Part shown: one piece after another, positions 12,282 through 20,255 of the stretch | Layout: each line of letters opens with the position of its first letter | Numbering within the stretch: the first letter of the stretch is position 1 | IMG/VR virus record: IMGVR_UViG_3300031669_000294 | Coordinates: 1-20,565 of that record | Origin: a virus | Direction: 5' to 3' (one strand) | DNA: 20,565 bases | Translations under genes and position numbers: made by a program | Notes under the pieces: model-generated | Seen by the model: the letters and a program-made list of their open reading frames with translations, nothing else | What the model was told of the DNA's origin: nothing | The model's database searches: none

Positions 12282-13287
12282 TACTCTTACCCTCCAACAG
12301 TTTATTAGAAATAGTAAGTTTGGCATAAGCTGTAGAAAAATTTACAGAGTTTTGGGTAATAAGCTCATAGACATTTTGAACATTTTTACCTCTAACGATA
12401 CTATTTATATCATCATACTCTGAAAATTCGGAGGGATGGAAAAAAAACTTCACTTGTCGGGAAAATTTATTTTCCTTCATGAATTTATGTAAGGCTTTTT
12501 TTCCTTCGCTATCATTGTCAAGTGCAATAATAACTCCTTGATTCGTCATTTTTAATAACTTCTCTAAAAATTCCTCTGAAATATATTTACCTAGACAAGT
12601 AGTTCCCTGAGTGCCTACCATCCATGCATCTATGATACCCTCTGGAACTATAATGTACTTATCAGGATCAAATAAGTGAAAATTCATTATGATAATCTCT
12701 TTCGGAGAAGCTGGATTATCATATTTCGGTATAATACCAGTTTTAGGTATTCTTCTTGCTTGGAAATAAACTATATTATCATCCTCATCAAATATAGGAA
12801 ATATAATTCTATTCCTATATCTACCTTGATAAGATATATATAACTTATTTTTTGGATCTATTCTTCTGCTTTTATAAAAATCCTTTAAAGCATTAACATA
12901 ACGCTCTGGTGGATCTTCGCAATCTTCTCTTATCCAATTATAATGAGTAAATTCTACTTTCTCTTCTTCCGCTTCTTTTTTATTTAATTTACTTCTTATT
13001 CTGGCTTTATCCCATTTCCAATTCTTTAACTGTTCTACTGCATCATCATAAGATATGCCTTTTATTCTTGAATAGATATTAAAAAAATTACCACTCTCAT
13101 CACAATTAAAACAATTCCAACCTGGAACTCCATCATTGTAGTCAAGATTGAATCTTCTTTTAAGTTTATTCTTCTTACTATCACCACAAATAGGGCATCT
13201 AGCTAAAAAATGAGTGCCATGTTTTGTAACTTTGACTTGCTCAAAATGAGCATACATAAATTCTGTAATAACTTGAAGATCTATCAT
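12223..13287 (-). CDS. DNA primase (T4 gp61/DnaG type), 354 aa
   Basis: Makes RNA primers for lagging-strand synthesis, probably with a helicase encoded outside the window. Zinc-binding domain: CPICGDSKKNK and WNCFNCDESG (Cys31, Cys34, Cys59, Cys62), with the RRF-NLD core between. TOPRIM domain: IIVPEGIIDAWM (Glu216) and VIIALDNDSEGKKA (Asp257, Asp259), the E...DxD metal site, preceded by the RNRIIFPIFDEDDNIVYFQARR stretch (R160 region) of the RNA polymerase domain. The length matches T4 gp61 (342 aa). The start lies directly after the stop of the 61-aa gene (TAA-ATG). The last 19 residues overlap the next gene in another frame. Confidence 0.92.
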   Translation of the reverse strand: MIDLQVITEFMYAHFEQVKVTKHGTHFLARCPICGDSKKNKLKRRFNLDYNDGVPGWNCFNCDESGNFFNIYSRIKGISYDDAVEQLKNWKWDKARIRSKLNKKEAEEEKVEFTHYNWIREDCEDPPERYVNALKDFYKSRRIDPKNKLYISYQGRYRNRIIFPIFDEDDNIVYFQARRIPKTGIIPKYDNPASPKEIIIMNFHLFDPDKYIIVPEGIIDAWMVGTQGTTCLGKYISEEFLEKLLKMTNQGVIIALDNDSEGKKALHKFMKENKFSRQVKFFFHPSEFSEYDDINSIVRGKNVQNVYELITQNSVNFSTAYAKLTISNKLLEGKSNENNKRGNRLYKSERKKLF

Positions 13288-13473
13288 TTAATCCTCATAA
13301 AATTCACAATCAAAATCACTAGGTGTATGAAGTATAGATTTATTCATTTGAATTTTTTCTTTAAAACATCCTTTAATACAATATATAAATCCTTTTTTTG
13401 ACTTACAATTAAAGCAATTCACACATAGTTTCAAACGAACATTTTGCACAACTTCTGAATTTATTTTTGGCAT
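13288..13473 (-). CDS. Cys-rich small protein, 61 aa
   Basis: Contains a dense run CVNCFNCKSKKGFIYCIKGCF (Cys17, 20, 23, 32, 36) plus a Cys near the C-terminus (DFDCEFYED). This gives a probable zinc knuckle, or an oxidoreductase-like site if the Cys pairs form disulfides. The N-terminus is basic. It overlaps the end of the HTH gene by 65 bases in another frame, an unusually long overlap, and its start has AAAGGA about 11 bases ahead. Its stop abuts the primase ATG. No family recognised; a helper for primase or the HTH protein is possible. Confidence 0.68.
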   Translation of the reverse strand: MPKINSEVVQNVRLKLCVNCFNCKSKKGFIYCIKGCFKEKIQMNKSILHTPSDFDCEFYED

Positions 13474-13816
13474 TTATTTTAATTTCCTTTTTAATTTCCA
13501 TAGGAAAGAGATTAAAAAATTTACTCATTTCTGCATCATTATCTATTGATACTCTTAAAATTTGCGACATAACAACAGCAATTTCAAAAGAATCTAAATG
13601 TTTATTATACTTCTTTAACAGTAAATAAATCTTTTTAAATCCTCTCTTCAAAGTCTGTGATACAGCCATTCTAGATACACCTAGTTCATTAGAAACGTCC
13701 GTTCCAGACATAGGTTTACCATTTAAAAATACAATAAAATCCTTTTTTAATTTCTTCCCAATATGTTCATCAATAAAAAACGAATATCCTTCCTTTATTG
13801 AAATAATATTTTCCAT
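13409..13816 (-). CDS. HTH protein resembling sigma region 4, 135 aa
   Basis: Residues about 33-67 (KPMSGTDVSNELGVSRMAVSQTLKRGFKKI) read as an HTH of the sigma70 region-4 / XRE kind: 'DVSNELGVSRMAVSQ' is the classic helix-turn-helix, followed by a basic K-R-x-x-K-K helix. The rest, about 68-115, is helical, and the C-terminus has SCAKCSFETMC, a possible zinc knuckle. It lacks regions 2-3 of a full sigma, so it is more likely a small DNA-binding regulator, or a partial sigma-like factor for middle or late transcription. GGAGG precedes the ATG, and the gene lies between the reductase and the Cys-rich/primase genes. Confidence 0.75.
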   Translation of the reverse strand: MENIISIKEGYSFFIDEHIGKKLKKDFIVFLNGKPMSGTDVSNELGVSRMAVSQTLKRGFKKIYLLLKKYNKHLDSFEIAVVMSQILRVSIDNDAEMSKFFNLFPMEIKKEIKINAKNKFRSCAKCSFETMCELL

Positions 13817-13830
13817 ACCTTTCCTCCAAA

Positions 13831-16602
13831 TTAAATTTCACATGAACCAGTTCCACAAGACATCTCTTCTGCATCGGTATGTACTTTTCCTTCTTCGATA
13901 TATCTTTTAACCTCCTTTTTAGATTTGATAGGAACAAGTATCTGCTCTTCACGACTACCATCAACGTAAAGAGTTACCCCTTTTAAGTCTCTAATATATT
14001 CAAGAAGTAAATGACTTAACTGCTCTGGTTTAAAGCCGCTAGGAGTATTAATAGTCTTAGAAATAGCTCCATCGGTATACTTCTGAATTATAACCTGTGT
14101 TTCAAAATGATCCTCTGGTTTGAGATCTGTAGTGTCAACAAACCAGTCTGGAGTAGCTTCATTTGCTTCGATAATCTTCTGATAGATAGGATGAACATAC
14201 GCTCTATCTCCTACCTCATCATGTCTCATAAAAGCCTTGAATACCAGCGGCTCCGCACTACTAGTTACTTCTGGAAGCAATGAGATAGTTCCGGTAGGTG
14301 CGATAGCCATAAGAGATACATTTCTAATACCATATTTCTTTATATCCAATCTCATATTAGCTGGAAGAGATCTAACAAAATGAGCTTTACTATACATTTT
14401 TGTATCGAACTTCGGAAAAGCTCCCTTCTCTTCTGCAATTTTAATACTAGCTTCATAGGCATAATTTCTAATATTTTTAACTAACTTCTCAATTTCGTCT
14501 ATTGCTTCTTGAGAACCATATCTAAGTTTCTTTGCAAACAAGTAATCACCTAATCCCATGAACCCCAATCCTATACGTCTACCATCAAAGGCTTTACGCT
14601 GAATCTCTGGAATGGTAATGGGATATCTGTTTACTTGAATTATATTATCTAGAAACCTTACTGCATTATAAACTGTTTCCTGCATAAGTCTCCAGTTTGT
14701 ATTTTTTTGAGCAATGAATTTAGGTAGGACTAACGAACCAAGACAGCATACACCATGCGCTGGCAAGGGAACTTCACCACAGTTTTTTGAATAAATCCAA
14801 TTACTTAGAGCAAATGAGTTAGTAGTTGATACAGTACAACAATATACTTTTTCATCAATACCATCTTCTTCTATTGAAACTATCATATTATATTTTTCTT
14901 TAACTAGTAGTTTCATTTCTCTATCAGAAAAATCTTTTAATCTGTTAAATTTAACTAGTTTAGAAAGTTCAATAGAATATCTTTGTGGTATATTTAATCT
15001 ATAAGATTTTTTACAATTATATTCTCCATATCCATCATTGAAATCTTTTTTTTCTGCTTCTTTTCCCAAAGATAATTTTGATTGAACACCGATAGTTTTC
15101 AAAAGTAACTGAATATCAAAGAGCATTTTCTTACTATTTGCCCATACTTGATATCCATATCCACTTATTTTTGAATCTCTAATAGAACCATCAGCATCAA
15201 AATATCCAGCTAAAAATTCACATTTAGATTTTAAATTCCATTGAAATATTTCTTTAGGTAATTTACTTTTATATTCATGACACCATTTATGAAGTTCATT
15301 TTTTCTAGCAGTTAATCCAGTAAGATTTTTTCTGTCATTACCTTCTTCATAATTAAATTCCAATACTTCTATTGCATTAGTATTAATTTCTTCTATATTA
15401 ATTTCACTAGCAGATTTTATTAGATTTTCTTCACAACAATATTTTGGTTCATATAATCTAAGCAATGGTTCATCATTTCTTTTAATAGAACCATCTCCCA
15501 ATAAAAACCCTTTAATATAAGATCCATTTTCTTCTATGTTACCATGAACTAATGGAGCATTAGAAAAAGATAATATATCTCCTTCTATAAGTTCTCTTGC
15601 TTCCTTTGAATTTGAATTATCTTGAAGATGAAATTTATGATATGGGGTAACTCTTAATTCAGAACCATCATATAAAGTTATTTTTAACATTTTCTGATTT
15701 TCACCAGTAACACGAAAATTATCTATAGATACCCAATTATTTCCATCCCAAACATCTACTTCCTTACCTACTAAATCTTGAATTTCAAAATGTCCTTGTT
15801 TAGTTAAAACCTTGATATCATTAGAAAAACAGGGATTTGTAGAAAGGATGGAATCAAAATAGTAAGAATTATTATTTCTAAGATTATCCCAATTGATAAG
15901 ACCTGGCTCCGCACATTTTACCATATTATCAAGAACCAGATCCCAAATTTCTCTAGCTCTAACTTCTCTCCAAACTTTATGATGCCATTTTAAATTCCAT
16001 TTATCATCTGCTTCTACGGCATCTATAAATTCTTCCATTACTCCAACTGAAATATTAAAGCAATTCAATTCACCTTCTACTAGTTTAGTGTTTATAAACT
16101 TGAAGATATCAGGATGAGACACAAGCATTAACGCTAAACAAGCGGCTCTCCTTGCTCCACCTGTCTTAATACAATTAGCTCCTGCATTAGCCCACTTTAG
16201 AAAAGACAAAGGCCCACTTGACTCCCCTCCTTTCTGTACAATTTGAGCATCCTCGGGTCTAAGGAAAGAAGCGTTACATCCAACTCCTCCACCTTCTGAC
16301 CATAAGATACCACAATTCTTTTGGAAGTCTCCAATTTCTTCTATAGAATCCTCTAGTGGTTCTACATAACAATTAAACAAAGTACCTCTAGGTCTTCCCA
16401 TGTTCCTAAGTATTCTACCTCCAGGAAGAAACAACATATCATTGATCATTTTAGAAAATTTATCTTCCCATTTACTTCTATCTACAGGCTCTACACTAGC
16501 TCCTCCACGTCCTACTCTTGTAGCTAAACCCCCCCAATCTTCTTGTTCGTTATAAGCATATCTGCTTTTAAATATAATTTCAGCTTTACTATTTAATATC
16601 AT
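13831..16602 (-). CDS. nrdJ: Class II ribonucleotide reductase with an in-frame intein, 923 aa (573 aa after splicing)
   Basis: Makes deoxynucleotides for phage DNA. Extein signs: LFNCYVEP (Cys78), GGGVGCNASFLRP, NPCGE split by the intein (Asn256-Pro257, then Cys608-Gly-Glu610), HGVCCLGSLVL (Cys619), APTGTISLLPEVTS and TDGAISKTINTPSG, the last typical of the adenosylcobalamin class, plus the C-terminal redox pair CGTGSCEI. There is no nrdB-like small subunit nearby, which also suggests class II (B12-dependent). The spliced length (573) is compact for the family. The start (MILNSKAEIIFKSRY) overlaps the upstream gene by ATGA. Splicing is required for activity because the intein sits directly before the presumed thiyl-radical cysteine. 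The class assignment is from motifs, not from a tree. Confidence 0.9.
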   Translation of the reverse strand: MILNSKAEIIFKSRYAYNEQEDWGGLATRVGRGGASVEPVDRSKWEDKFSKMINDMLFLPGGRILRNMGRPRGTLFNCYVEPLEDSIEEIGDFQKNCGILWSEGGGVGCNASFLRPEDAQIVQKGGESSGPLSFLKWANAGANCIKTGGARRAACLALMLVSHPDIFKFINTKLVEGELNCFNISVGVMEEFIDAVEADDKWNLKWHHKVWREVRAREIWDLVLDNMVKCAEPGLINWDNLRNNNSYYFDSILSTNPCFSNDIKVLTKQGHFEIQDLVGKEVDVWDGNNWVSIDNFRVTGENQKMLKITLYDGSELRVTPYHKFHLQDNSNSKEARELIEGDILSFSNAPLVHGNIEENGSYIKGFLLGDGSIKRNDEPLLRLYEPKYCCEENLIKSASEINIEEINTNAIEVLEFNYEEGNDRKNLTGLTARKNELHKWCHEYKSKLPKEIFQWNLKSKCEFLAGYFDADGSIRDSKISGYGYQVWANSKKMLFDIQLLLKTIGVQSKLSLGKEAEKKDFNDGYGEYNCKKSYRLNIPQRYSIELSKLVKFNRLKDFSDREMKLLVKEKYNMIVSIEEDGIDEKVYCCTVSTTNSFALSNWIYSKNCGEVPLPAHGVCCLGSLVLPKFIAQKNTNWRLMQETVYNAVRFLDNIIQVNRYPITIPEIQRKAFDGRRIGLGFMGLGDYLFAKKLRYGSQEAIDEIEKLVKNIRNYAYEASIKIAEEKGAFPKFDTKMYSKAHFVRSLPANMRLDIKKYGIRNVSLMAIAPTGTISLLPEVTSSAEPLVFKAFMRHDEVGDRAYVHPIYQKIIEANEATPDWFVDTTDLKPEDHFETQVIIQKYTDGAISKTINTPSGFKPEQLSHLLLEYIRDLKGVTLYVDGSREEQILVPIKSKKEVKRYIEEGKVHTDAEEMSCGTGSCEI
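14782..15831 (-). other. Intein with LAGLIDADG homing endonuclease (residues 258-607 of the reductase)
   Basis: Self-splicing element. It begins CFSNDIKVLTKQG (Cys258, block A), has the T-x-x-H motif of block B (VTPYHKF, Thr319 and His322), two LAGLIDADG helices (IKGFLLGDG with Asp370; LAGYFDADG with Asp471) and the C-terminal block NSFALSNWIYSKN ending in Asn607, with Cys608 as the +1 residue. The residue before the last Asn is Lys, not the usual His. Both endonuclease motifs look intact, so the intein is probably still mobile. It lies exactly between NP and CGE of the NPCGE motif. Confidence 0.93.
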
Positions 16603-17102
16603 GTAACCTCCCTATTACTAAAAACTCCTACCACTTTACCAGTAGTAATCATAAAACAATATCCGCAACTTGGGCAATGAACTCTTTCTTCTTGACGTAT
16701 AGAATCAATTGGTCGAAAAAGTTCACTATTTCTGAAAACAGTAATTGTACTACTCCTTGTAGTAATAACAGAAATTTTATTATTACAATTTTTACAATCC
16801 TCTTCCATAACTCTGTATTTAGAAGGATTACAAAACATTTGCCATACATTTTCAAATGACTTATTTGATTTTCTATCTTGATATGCAATGATTCTATGAA
16901 TAAGATATTCCAATTCTGATGGAATATCTTTTCCAATTTGATAAACAAGAAGGTTATAAAATTCCTCATAGGTATGAAAATCTGGAATTACTGGTTCTGA
17001 TACTTCTTTTCTATACTCTTCTGCTTTATGCTCTTCGAATATATCTTTCCAATCTCCGTTTACAAAATCTTCTAAGTCATCTAATAGCAGTTCTTTACTC
17101 AT
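16599..17102 (-). CDS. Unknown protein with C-terminal zinc ribbon, 167 aa
   Basis: The start MSKELLLDDLEDFV is chosen (not the extended frame) because AGGAGA lies 9 bases upstream. The N-terminal half is helical and acidic (about 1-95), with YEEFYNLLVYQIGKDIPSELEYLIHRII. The C-terminus has DCKNCNNKI (Cys102/105) and HCPSCGYCFMITTGK (Cys142/145/148), a split zinc ribbon with RSSTITVFRNSELFRP between. The stop overlaps the reductase start (ATGA), so it may have a role in nucleotide metabolism or transcription. It also overlaps the 101-aa gene by 8 bases. No named family. Confidence 0.72.
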   Translation of the reverse strand: MSKELLLDDLEDFVNGDWKDIFEEHKAEEYRKEVSEPVIPDFHTYEEFYNLLVYQIGKDIPSELEYLIHRIIAYQDRKSNKSFENVWQMFCNPSKYRVMEEDCKNCNNKISVITTRSSTITVFRNSELFRPIDSIRQEERVHCPSCGYCFMITTGKVVGVFSNREVT

Positions 17103-17400
17103 TAGATTGTATCTCCTGTTCATCCACAAGTGAATATCCACATTTAGGACACCAATCCCAATCCTCATTCATTTCTACAGAACAATTAGGGCATACCATA
17201 CCTACTCTTTCTCTTATCCATTTTTCTAAAGCCATTTGCAGTAAGTTAGTAGTATAACCAATGGGATCTTTAAAGTCAAATTTTGGATTCTCAAATTGCG
17301 AATCAATAGTAAGTTTATCTGTATCAAGACCATAAGATAAAGTTACAATAACAATTCTATTGTCTTCTATCTTTACTCCTTCTTTCTCTACAAATTCCAT
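17095..17400 (-). CDS. Zinc-ribbon protein, 101 aa
   Basis: The first 60 residues are a mixed acidic beta/helical region (DNRIVIVTLSYGLDTDKLTI, NLLQMALEKWIRER). The C-terminus has VCPNCSVEMNEDWDWCPKCGYSL, two CxxC knuckles separated by 12 residues, followed by an acidic tail (VDEQEIQSNE). This is a rubredoxin-like or double-zinc-ribbon end found on many small phage and bacterial proteins. CGGAGG lies 6 bases before the ATG, just after the stop of the RNase H gene. The role is unknown; its neighbours (nuclease, reductase) suggest an accessory function in replication or transcription. Confidence 0.75.
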   Translation of the reverse strand: MEFVEKEGVKIEDNRIVIVTLSYGLDTDKLTIDSQFENPKFDFKDPIGYTTNLLQMALEKWIRERVGMVCPNCSVEMNEDWDWCPKCGYSLVDEQEIQSNE

Positions 17401-17401
17401 A

Positions 17402-18358
17402 TTAACCTCCGTATAAAGGCAATAATTTATTTTCTACTTTATGAATGTTTTCTAGAAATGTGTGCATGTTGTTCTTTTCGAAAAACAAATAAATGTTTTC
17501 ACTAGGTGGAAAATTATAGCTATTATTATAACAATCTACAATTCTTTGTACTAATGTTTGTGGTATCTTATCAAAATCAACAAGGATTCGGTTTCGCTTT
17601 AAATTCTCACTAAGATTTACCTTTCCGTATATCTTATTAGTATATCCAGCATCCATGAATCCTTTTATGTCTTGTCTAACTTCCTCCCATTTTTTAGGGC
17701 CAAATCCAGGTCTTCTCTTACCTTGTGTTGATTCAGTTAATCCCCAATCATTAGGAGTATATATATTTGGAATGTCATCTTTTTTCTGACCAGAAAAGAT
17801 TAACTCCAATAGAAAATCCTTCACGTCTGGAATGTCATCTGGACTGTAAAGGACTTGTTTTATAGGATCGTATATTCTAAGGTTTTTTCTTCTTGCAAAC
17901 AATTGGAAGTAATCTTCATCTCTGGCAATGATGATAGAGTCATTTGACATTTTTCTTGAAAGTACTGCAATAATATCATCAGCTTCGGCAGATTTTACTT
18001 TCAAGAGTTTAAAGGGGAAATGATGTTTTAAATCAGCGGCAAGGATGTTCATGTGCTTATAAATATCATCCCAATTATGATCTGATGTTTTCTTTTTAGA
18101 ACTTCTGGATTCCTTATACCTACTGTAATAGGCTTTTCTCCATTGGTTCTTATCATCAACCGCTACCACTACTTCTGTTACATCTTTAATTTTCCAAAGT
18201 GTAGTCATTATGGAGTTAATACAATTATATCTCCATAATCCCCATTGAATATTTGAAGGTGTTTCCCAAATATCCTTGTTACCCATATAATTTCTAATAG
18301 CAAGATTATTAAAATCAAAGAATACAGTAACATCATTGAATTCATCAATATAATCCAT
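17402..18358 (-). CDS. rnh: T4 RNase H-like 5' nuclease (FEN family), 318 aa
   Basis: Removes RNA primers and 5' flaps during replication. The start at the ATG of MDYIDEFNDV is chosen because GGGGAG lies just ahead; a TTG-initiated extension is less likely. Acidic metal ligands follow the FEN pattern: VFFDFNNLAIRNYM (Asp15), VVVAVDDKNQWRKAYYSRYKESR (Asp68/69, basic helix), KSAEADDIIAV (Glu125, Asp127/128) and IIIARDEDYFQL (Asp147, Asp149). The helix-hairpin-helix area reads GQKKDDIPN ... GFGPKKWEEV. The length matches T4 RNase H (305 aa). It lies between unknown structural-like genes and the zinc-ribbon genes. Confidence 0.9.
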   Translation of the reverse strand: MDYIDEFNDVTVFFDFNNLAIRNYMGNKDIWETPSNIQWGLWRYNCINSIMTTLWKIKDVTEVVVAVDDKNQWRKAYYSRYKESRSSKKKTSDHNWDDIYKHMNILAADLKHHFPFKLLKVKSAEADDIIAVLSRKMSNDSIIIARDEDYFQLFARRKNLRIYDPIKQVLYSPDDIPDVKDFLLELIFSGQKKDDIPNIYTPNDWGLTESTQGKRRPGFGPKKWEEVRQDIKGFMDAGYTNKIYGKVNLSENLKRNRILVDFDKIPQTLVQRIVDCYNNSYNFPPSENIYLFFEKNNMHTFLENIHKVENKLLPLYGG

Positions 18359-18394
18359 CACATTCTCCCCTCTACACAAATTTAACTACATTGA

Positions 18395-18712
18395 CTACTT
18401 TATTTTTCGCATGTATCCATCATCTTTATTCTGAATCCAGAACGGAGCATTATATCTGCTTCCCTTCATGAATTTCTGTGTTTCGCTTCCGTTTTTAAAA
18501 CGGATTCTCTGTCTTCCGTAATTCATATTCTGATAAAATTCACCATGATCTACTTTAAATACTGGAAGACCATCTCTTTTATTTACCGCATCTGCATAGC
18601 AATCTGGAACATTAGTTTCAACCCTTCCTTCTGGTGGTGCTACCGCTTGATCTTTATCTTGTGCTATCTTTGCTTCTGGACTATCTTGAAATGTACCAGC
18701 TAACTCACCCAT
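18395..18712 (-). CDS. Unknown protein, 105 aa
   Basis: No family recognised. The N-terminal 35 residues look disordered (QDSPEAKIAQDKDQAVAPPEG). The rest has a beta-like core: GLPVFKVDHGEFYQNMNYG, RQRIRFKNGSETQKFMKG, then SRYNAPFWIQNKDDGYMRKI. The alternating aromatic/basic pattern could be a small OB or SH3-like nucleic-acid-binding fold, but that is a guess. AGGAGG precedes the ATG, which lies 8 bases inside the 139-aa gene. The order nuclease - endonuclease - 139-aa - 105-aa - RNase H suggests a replication or recombination setting. Confidence 0.72.
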   Translation of the reverse strand: MGELAGTFQDSPEAKIAQDKDQAVAPPEGRVETNVPDCYADAVNKRDGLPVFKVDHGEFYQNMNYGRQRIRFKNGSETQKFMKGSRYNAPFWIQNKDDGYMRKIK

Positions 18713-19124
18713 TATAATCTACCTCCTGCTTTAAAACTTCTACTATTAAATTTATTTCATCTTGTTCTAGTTCTTCTTTAAATAACTTTCCACCTGTTAT
18801 TTTATTTATTAATTTTTTAACTATGCTTCTCTCTGTTCTAATATTCTTAACCGCTTTACTTGATCCTATTCTTATTGTTTGTAATTTTTCACCACCTTCA
18901 CTAGCAAAAACTTTCTTAATTCTTTTATATTCTCTTCTTCTTTCTGGATCTGCATCCAAATAATATTTTAATAACTTACCTTTAAAAATATTAGCATTTT
19001 TACTCATGAAGTCGTTAAATTTACTATCACCAGTTACTACTTTTTCTGGATTAACTGCTTTATCTGCTAAGAACAATAAAGCAATATCACCGAACTCGTC
19101 TGGTGAAAGATTGAGAATTGCCAT
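18705..19124 (-). CDS. Unknown helical basic protein, 139 aa
   Basis: No family recognised. Starts MAILNLSPDEFGDIALLFLADKAV, then a basic middle (PERRREYKRIKKVFASEGGEKL, RTERSIVKKLINKITGGKL) and an acidic helical end (FKEELEQDEINLIVEVLKQEV). Mostly helical; it may bind DNA or a replication protein. GGGAGA lies upstream, overlapping the end of the homing endonuclease gene. The first four residues (MAIL) and the surrounding bases (ATGGCAATT) are the same as at the endonuclease start, possibly a trace of how the endonuclease entered here. Confidence 0.72.
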   Translation of the reverse strand: MAILNLSPDEFGDIALLFLADKAVNPEKVVTGDSKFNDFMSKNANIFKGKLLKYYLDADPERRREYKRIKKVFASEGGEKLQTIRIGSSKAVKNIRTERSIVKKLINKITGGKLFKEELEQDEINLIVEVLKQEVDYNG

Positions 19125-19126
19125 TT

Positions 19127-19666
19127 TTACAATCTCCCTAATTTTTCTAAATCTTTATGACAACCAAATTCACAACAGGTTGTCCAAAAAATTCTGTCTA
19201 AGTTTTTATATCTATGACCATCACAATGCATAGATAGTCTATATCCTGTTCTTTCTTTATGTTCTTCATTAGTCATTCCACATACTTCACATTTATCTTG
19301 ACCAAATAATTCCCTTGCTTTCTTATGGATATAAACTGTTTTCCCACCTTTCCAATTAGGATGTTTATTACCATAATATTTATCTTTTCTAGCTTTACTC
19401 ATTTTTTTCTTGGATTCTGCTGTATGTTTACCAGTAAATCCTTTACTACCTTTGAGTAATTTAGACATCTTTTCTTTTGTTTCTTCTGAATGTTTCTTAC
19501 CATAAAAATGATTATTCATACCTTTCATTTTTTTACTTATATTTTTCTTTGTTTCTTCTGATGGTTTATTATGACCTAAAATATATTCAGGAACACCATA
19601 CCATTTATGATAATCTTTTACAACTATTTTTTCATCACATCCACATTTACATTTCAAAATTGCCAT
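19127..19666 (-). CDS. Free-standing homing endonuclease, NUMOD3 repeats plus HNH, 179 aa
   Basis: A selfish element that cuts a specific DNA site to spread its own gene. The ATG at 19666 (AAGGA 6 bases ahead) is used rather than the TTG-initiated extension. N-terminal CKCGC cluster, then three or four NUMOD3-type DNA-binding repeats (PSEETKKNISKKMKG, HSEETKEKMSKLLKG, HTAESKKKMSKARK; about 36-95), then HPNWKGGK and an HNH core (126-170): KCEVCG, SMHCDGHRYKNLDRIFW and CCEFGCHKDLE, where Cys pairs hold zinc and His147 or His151 would be catalytic. The gene is wedged between a nuclease gene (20-base overlap) and the 139-aa gene without breaking either. Confidence 0.9.
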   Translation of the reverse strand: MAILKCKCGCDEKIVVKDYHKWYGVPEYILGHNKPSEETKKNISKKMKGMNNHFYGKKHSEETKEKMSKLLKGSKGFTGKHTAESKKKMSKARKDKYYGNKHPNWKGGKTVYIHKKARELFGQDKCEVCGMTNEEHKERTGYRLSMHCDGHRYKNLDRIFWTTCCEFGCHKDLEKLGRL

Positions 19667-20240
19667 AATCAATCCTTTTAGGTTTATTAGGTATACAAAC
19701 TTCTTGAATATGAATAGGTTTGACTAGTTCAAAAAAATCATTCATATCAAAAAGAAATAGATCTTCCAATGGATGTCTTTTACCACATCTACTACACTTT
19801 ATATCACTTCCCCATGATAAAGAAGCATAATTCAATTCCTTAATTAAGAAGTAAAGACTATCCTTGATAATACTATTTATACCAATAATAGGTTTTCGTC
19901 TCAATTTCCTGTAAATTAGCATAGGATACTTATTTTCAGGAGCATCTTCTATACATTGCACCCAAAAATCTTGCAAGGCGAACTTGGTAGAAGGGAAATG
20001 TTGCCAAAAGGAAGTCTTACCATAACCTGTTTTACATTCGATAGAAAAAACATCCGTTAGAAATTCAGCTTCTCTAGCTAGTGGTTTTATATCTCCAGTA
20101 AGATGAACATTCTCCGCATGTATTGTAGCAAGACCTCCGCTAGCATCCTGTCTCCAATACTTATATGGTTTCTCTGTACCTGTCAACCATTTTGTTAAAT
20201 ATTTAGAAATTTCTCTTTCAAACGATCCACCTTTTGCCAT
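19647..20240 (-). CDS. PD-(D/E)XK nuclease, Holliday-junction-resolvase-like, 197 aa
   Basis: MAKGGSFEREISKYLTKWL with RQDASGG (about 30-36) is the start seen in phage resolvase-type nucleases. Glu8/Glu10 on the first helix, Asp50 (LTGDIKP) and Glu68-x-Lys70 (FSIECKTG) form the PD-(D/E)XK site. Residues about 70-140 (KTSFWQHFPSTKFALQDFWVQ) look like the C-terminal part of the fold, and CSRCGKRH (about residues 148-155) is a possible zinc knuckle. Likely resolves branched DNA or trims ends. GAGGAG lies 9 bases before the ATG, directly after the terminator at 20256-20299, so this is the first gene of its unit. Confidence 0.82.
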   Translation of the reverse strand: MAKGGSFEREISKYLTKWLTGTEKPYKYWRQDASGGLATIHAENVHLTGDIKPLAREAEFLTDVFSIECKTGYGKTSFWQHFPSTKFALQDFWVQCIEDAPENKYPMLIYRKLRRKPIIGINSIIKDSLYFLIKELNYASLSWGSDIKCSRCGKRHPLEDLFLFDMNDFFELVKPIHIQEVCIPNKPKRIDYGNFEM

Positions 20241-20255
20241 TACATTTTACTCCTC

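Noticed and set aside
11811-12326. Extended start for the 156-aa gene (15 extra residues)
   Set aside because: The GGAGG site fits the internal MRIT start and the extension would lengthen the overlap with primase to over 100 bases.
12511-12530. CTTGACA box inside primase
   Set aside because: It encodes the conserved LDND TOPRIM motif; no -10 or flanking block shared with P1 and P2.
16649-16969. Second minus-strand frame of 106 codons
   Set aside because: It lies fully inside the 167-aa zinc-ribbon gene in another frame, with no RBS or family pattern.
18058-18065. Plus-strand TATAAATA
   Set aside because: Inside the RNase H coding sequence and pointing against all genes; chance in AT-rich DNA.
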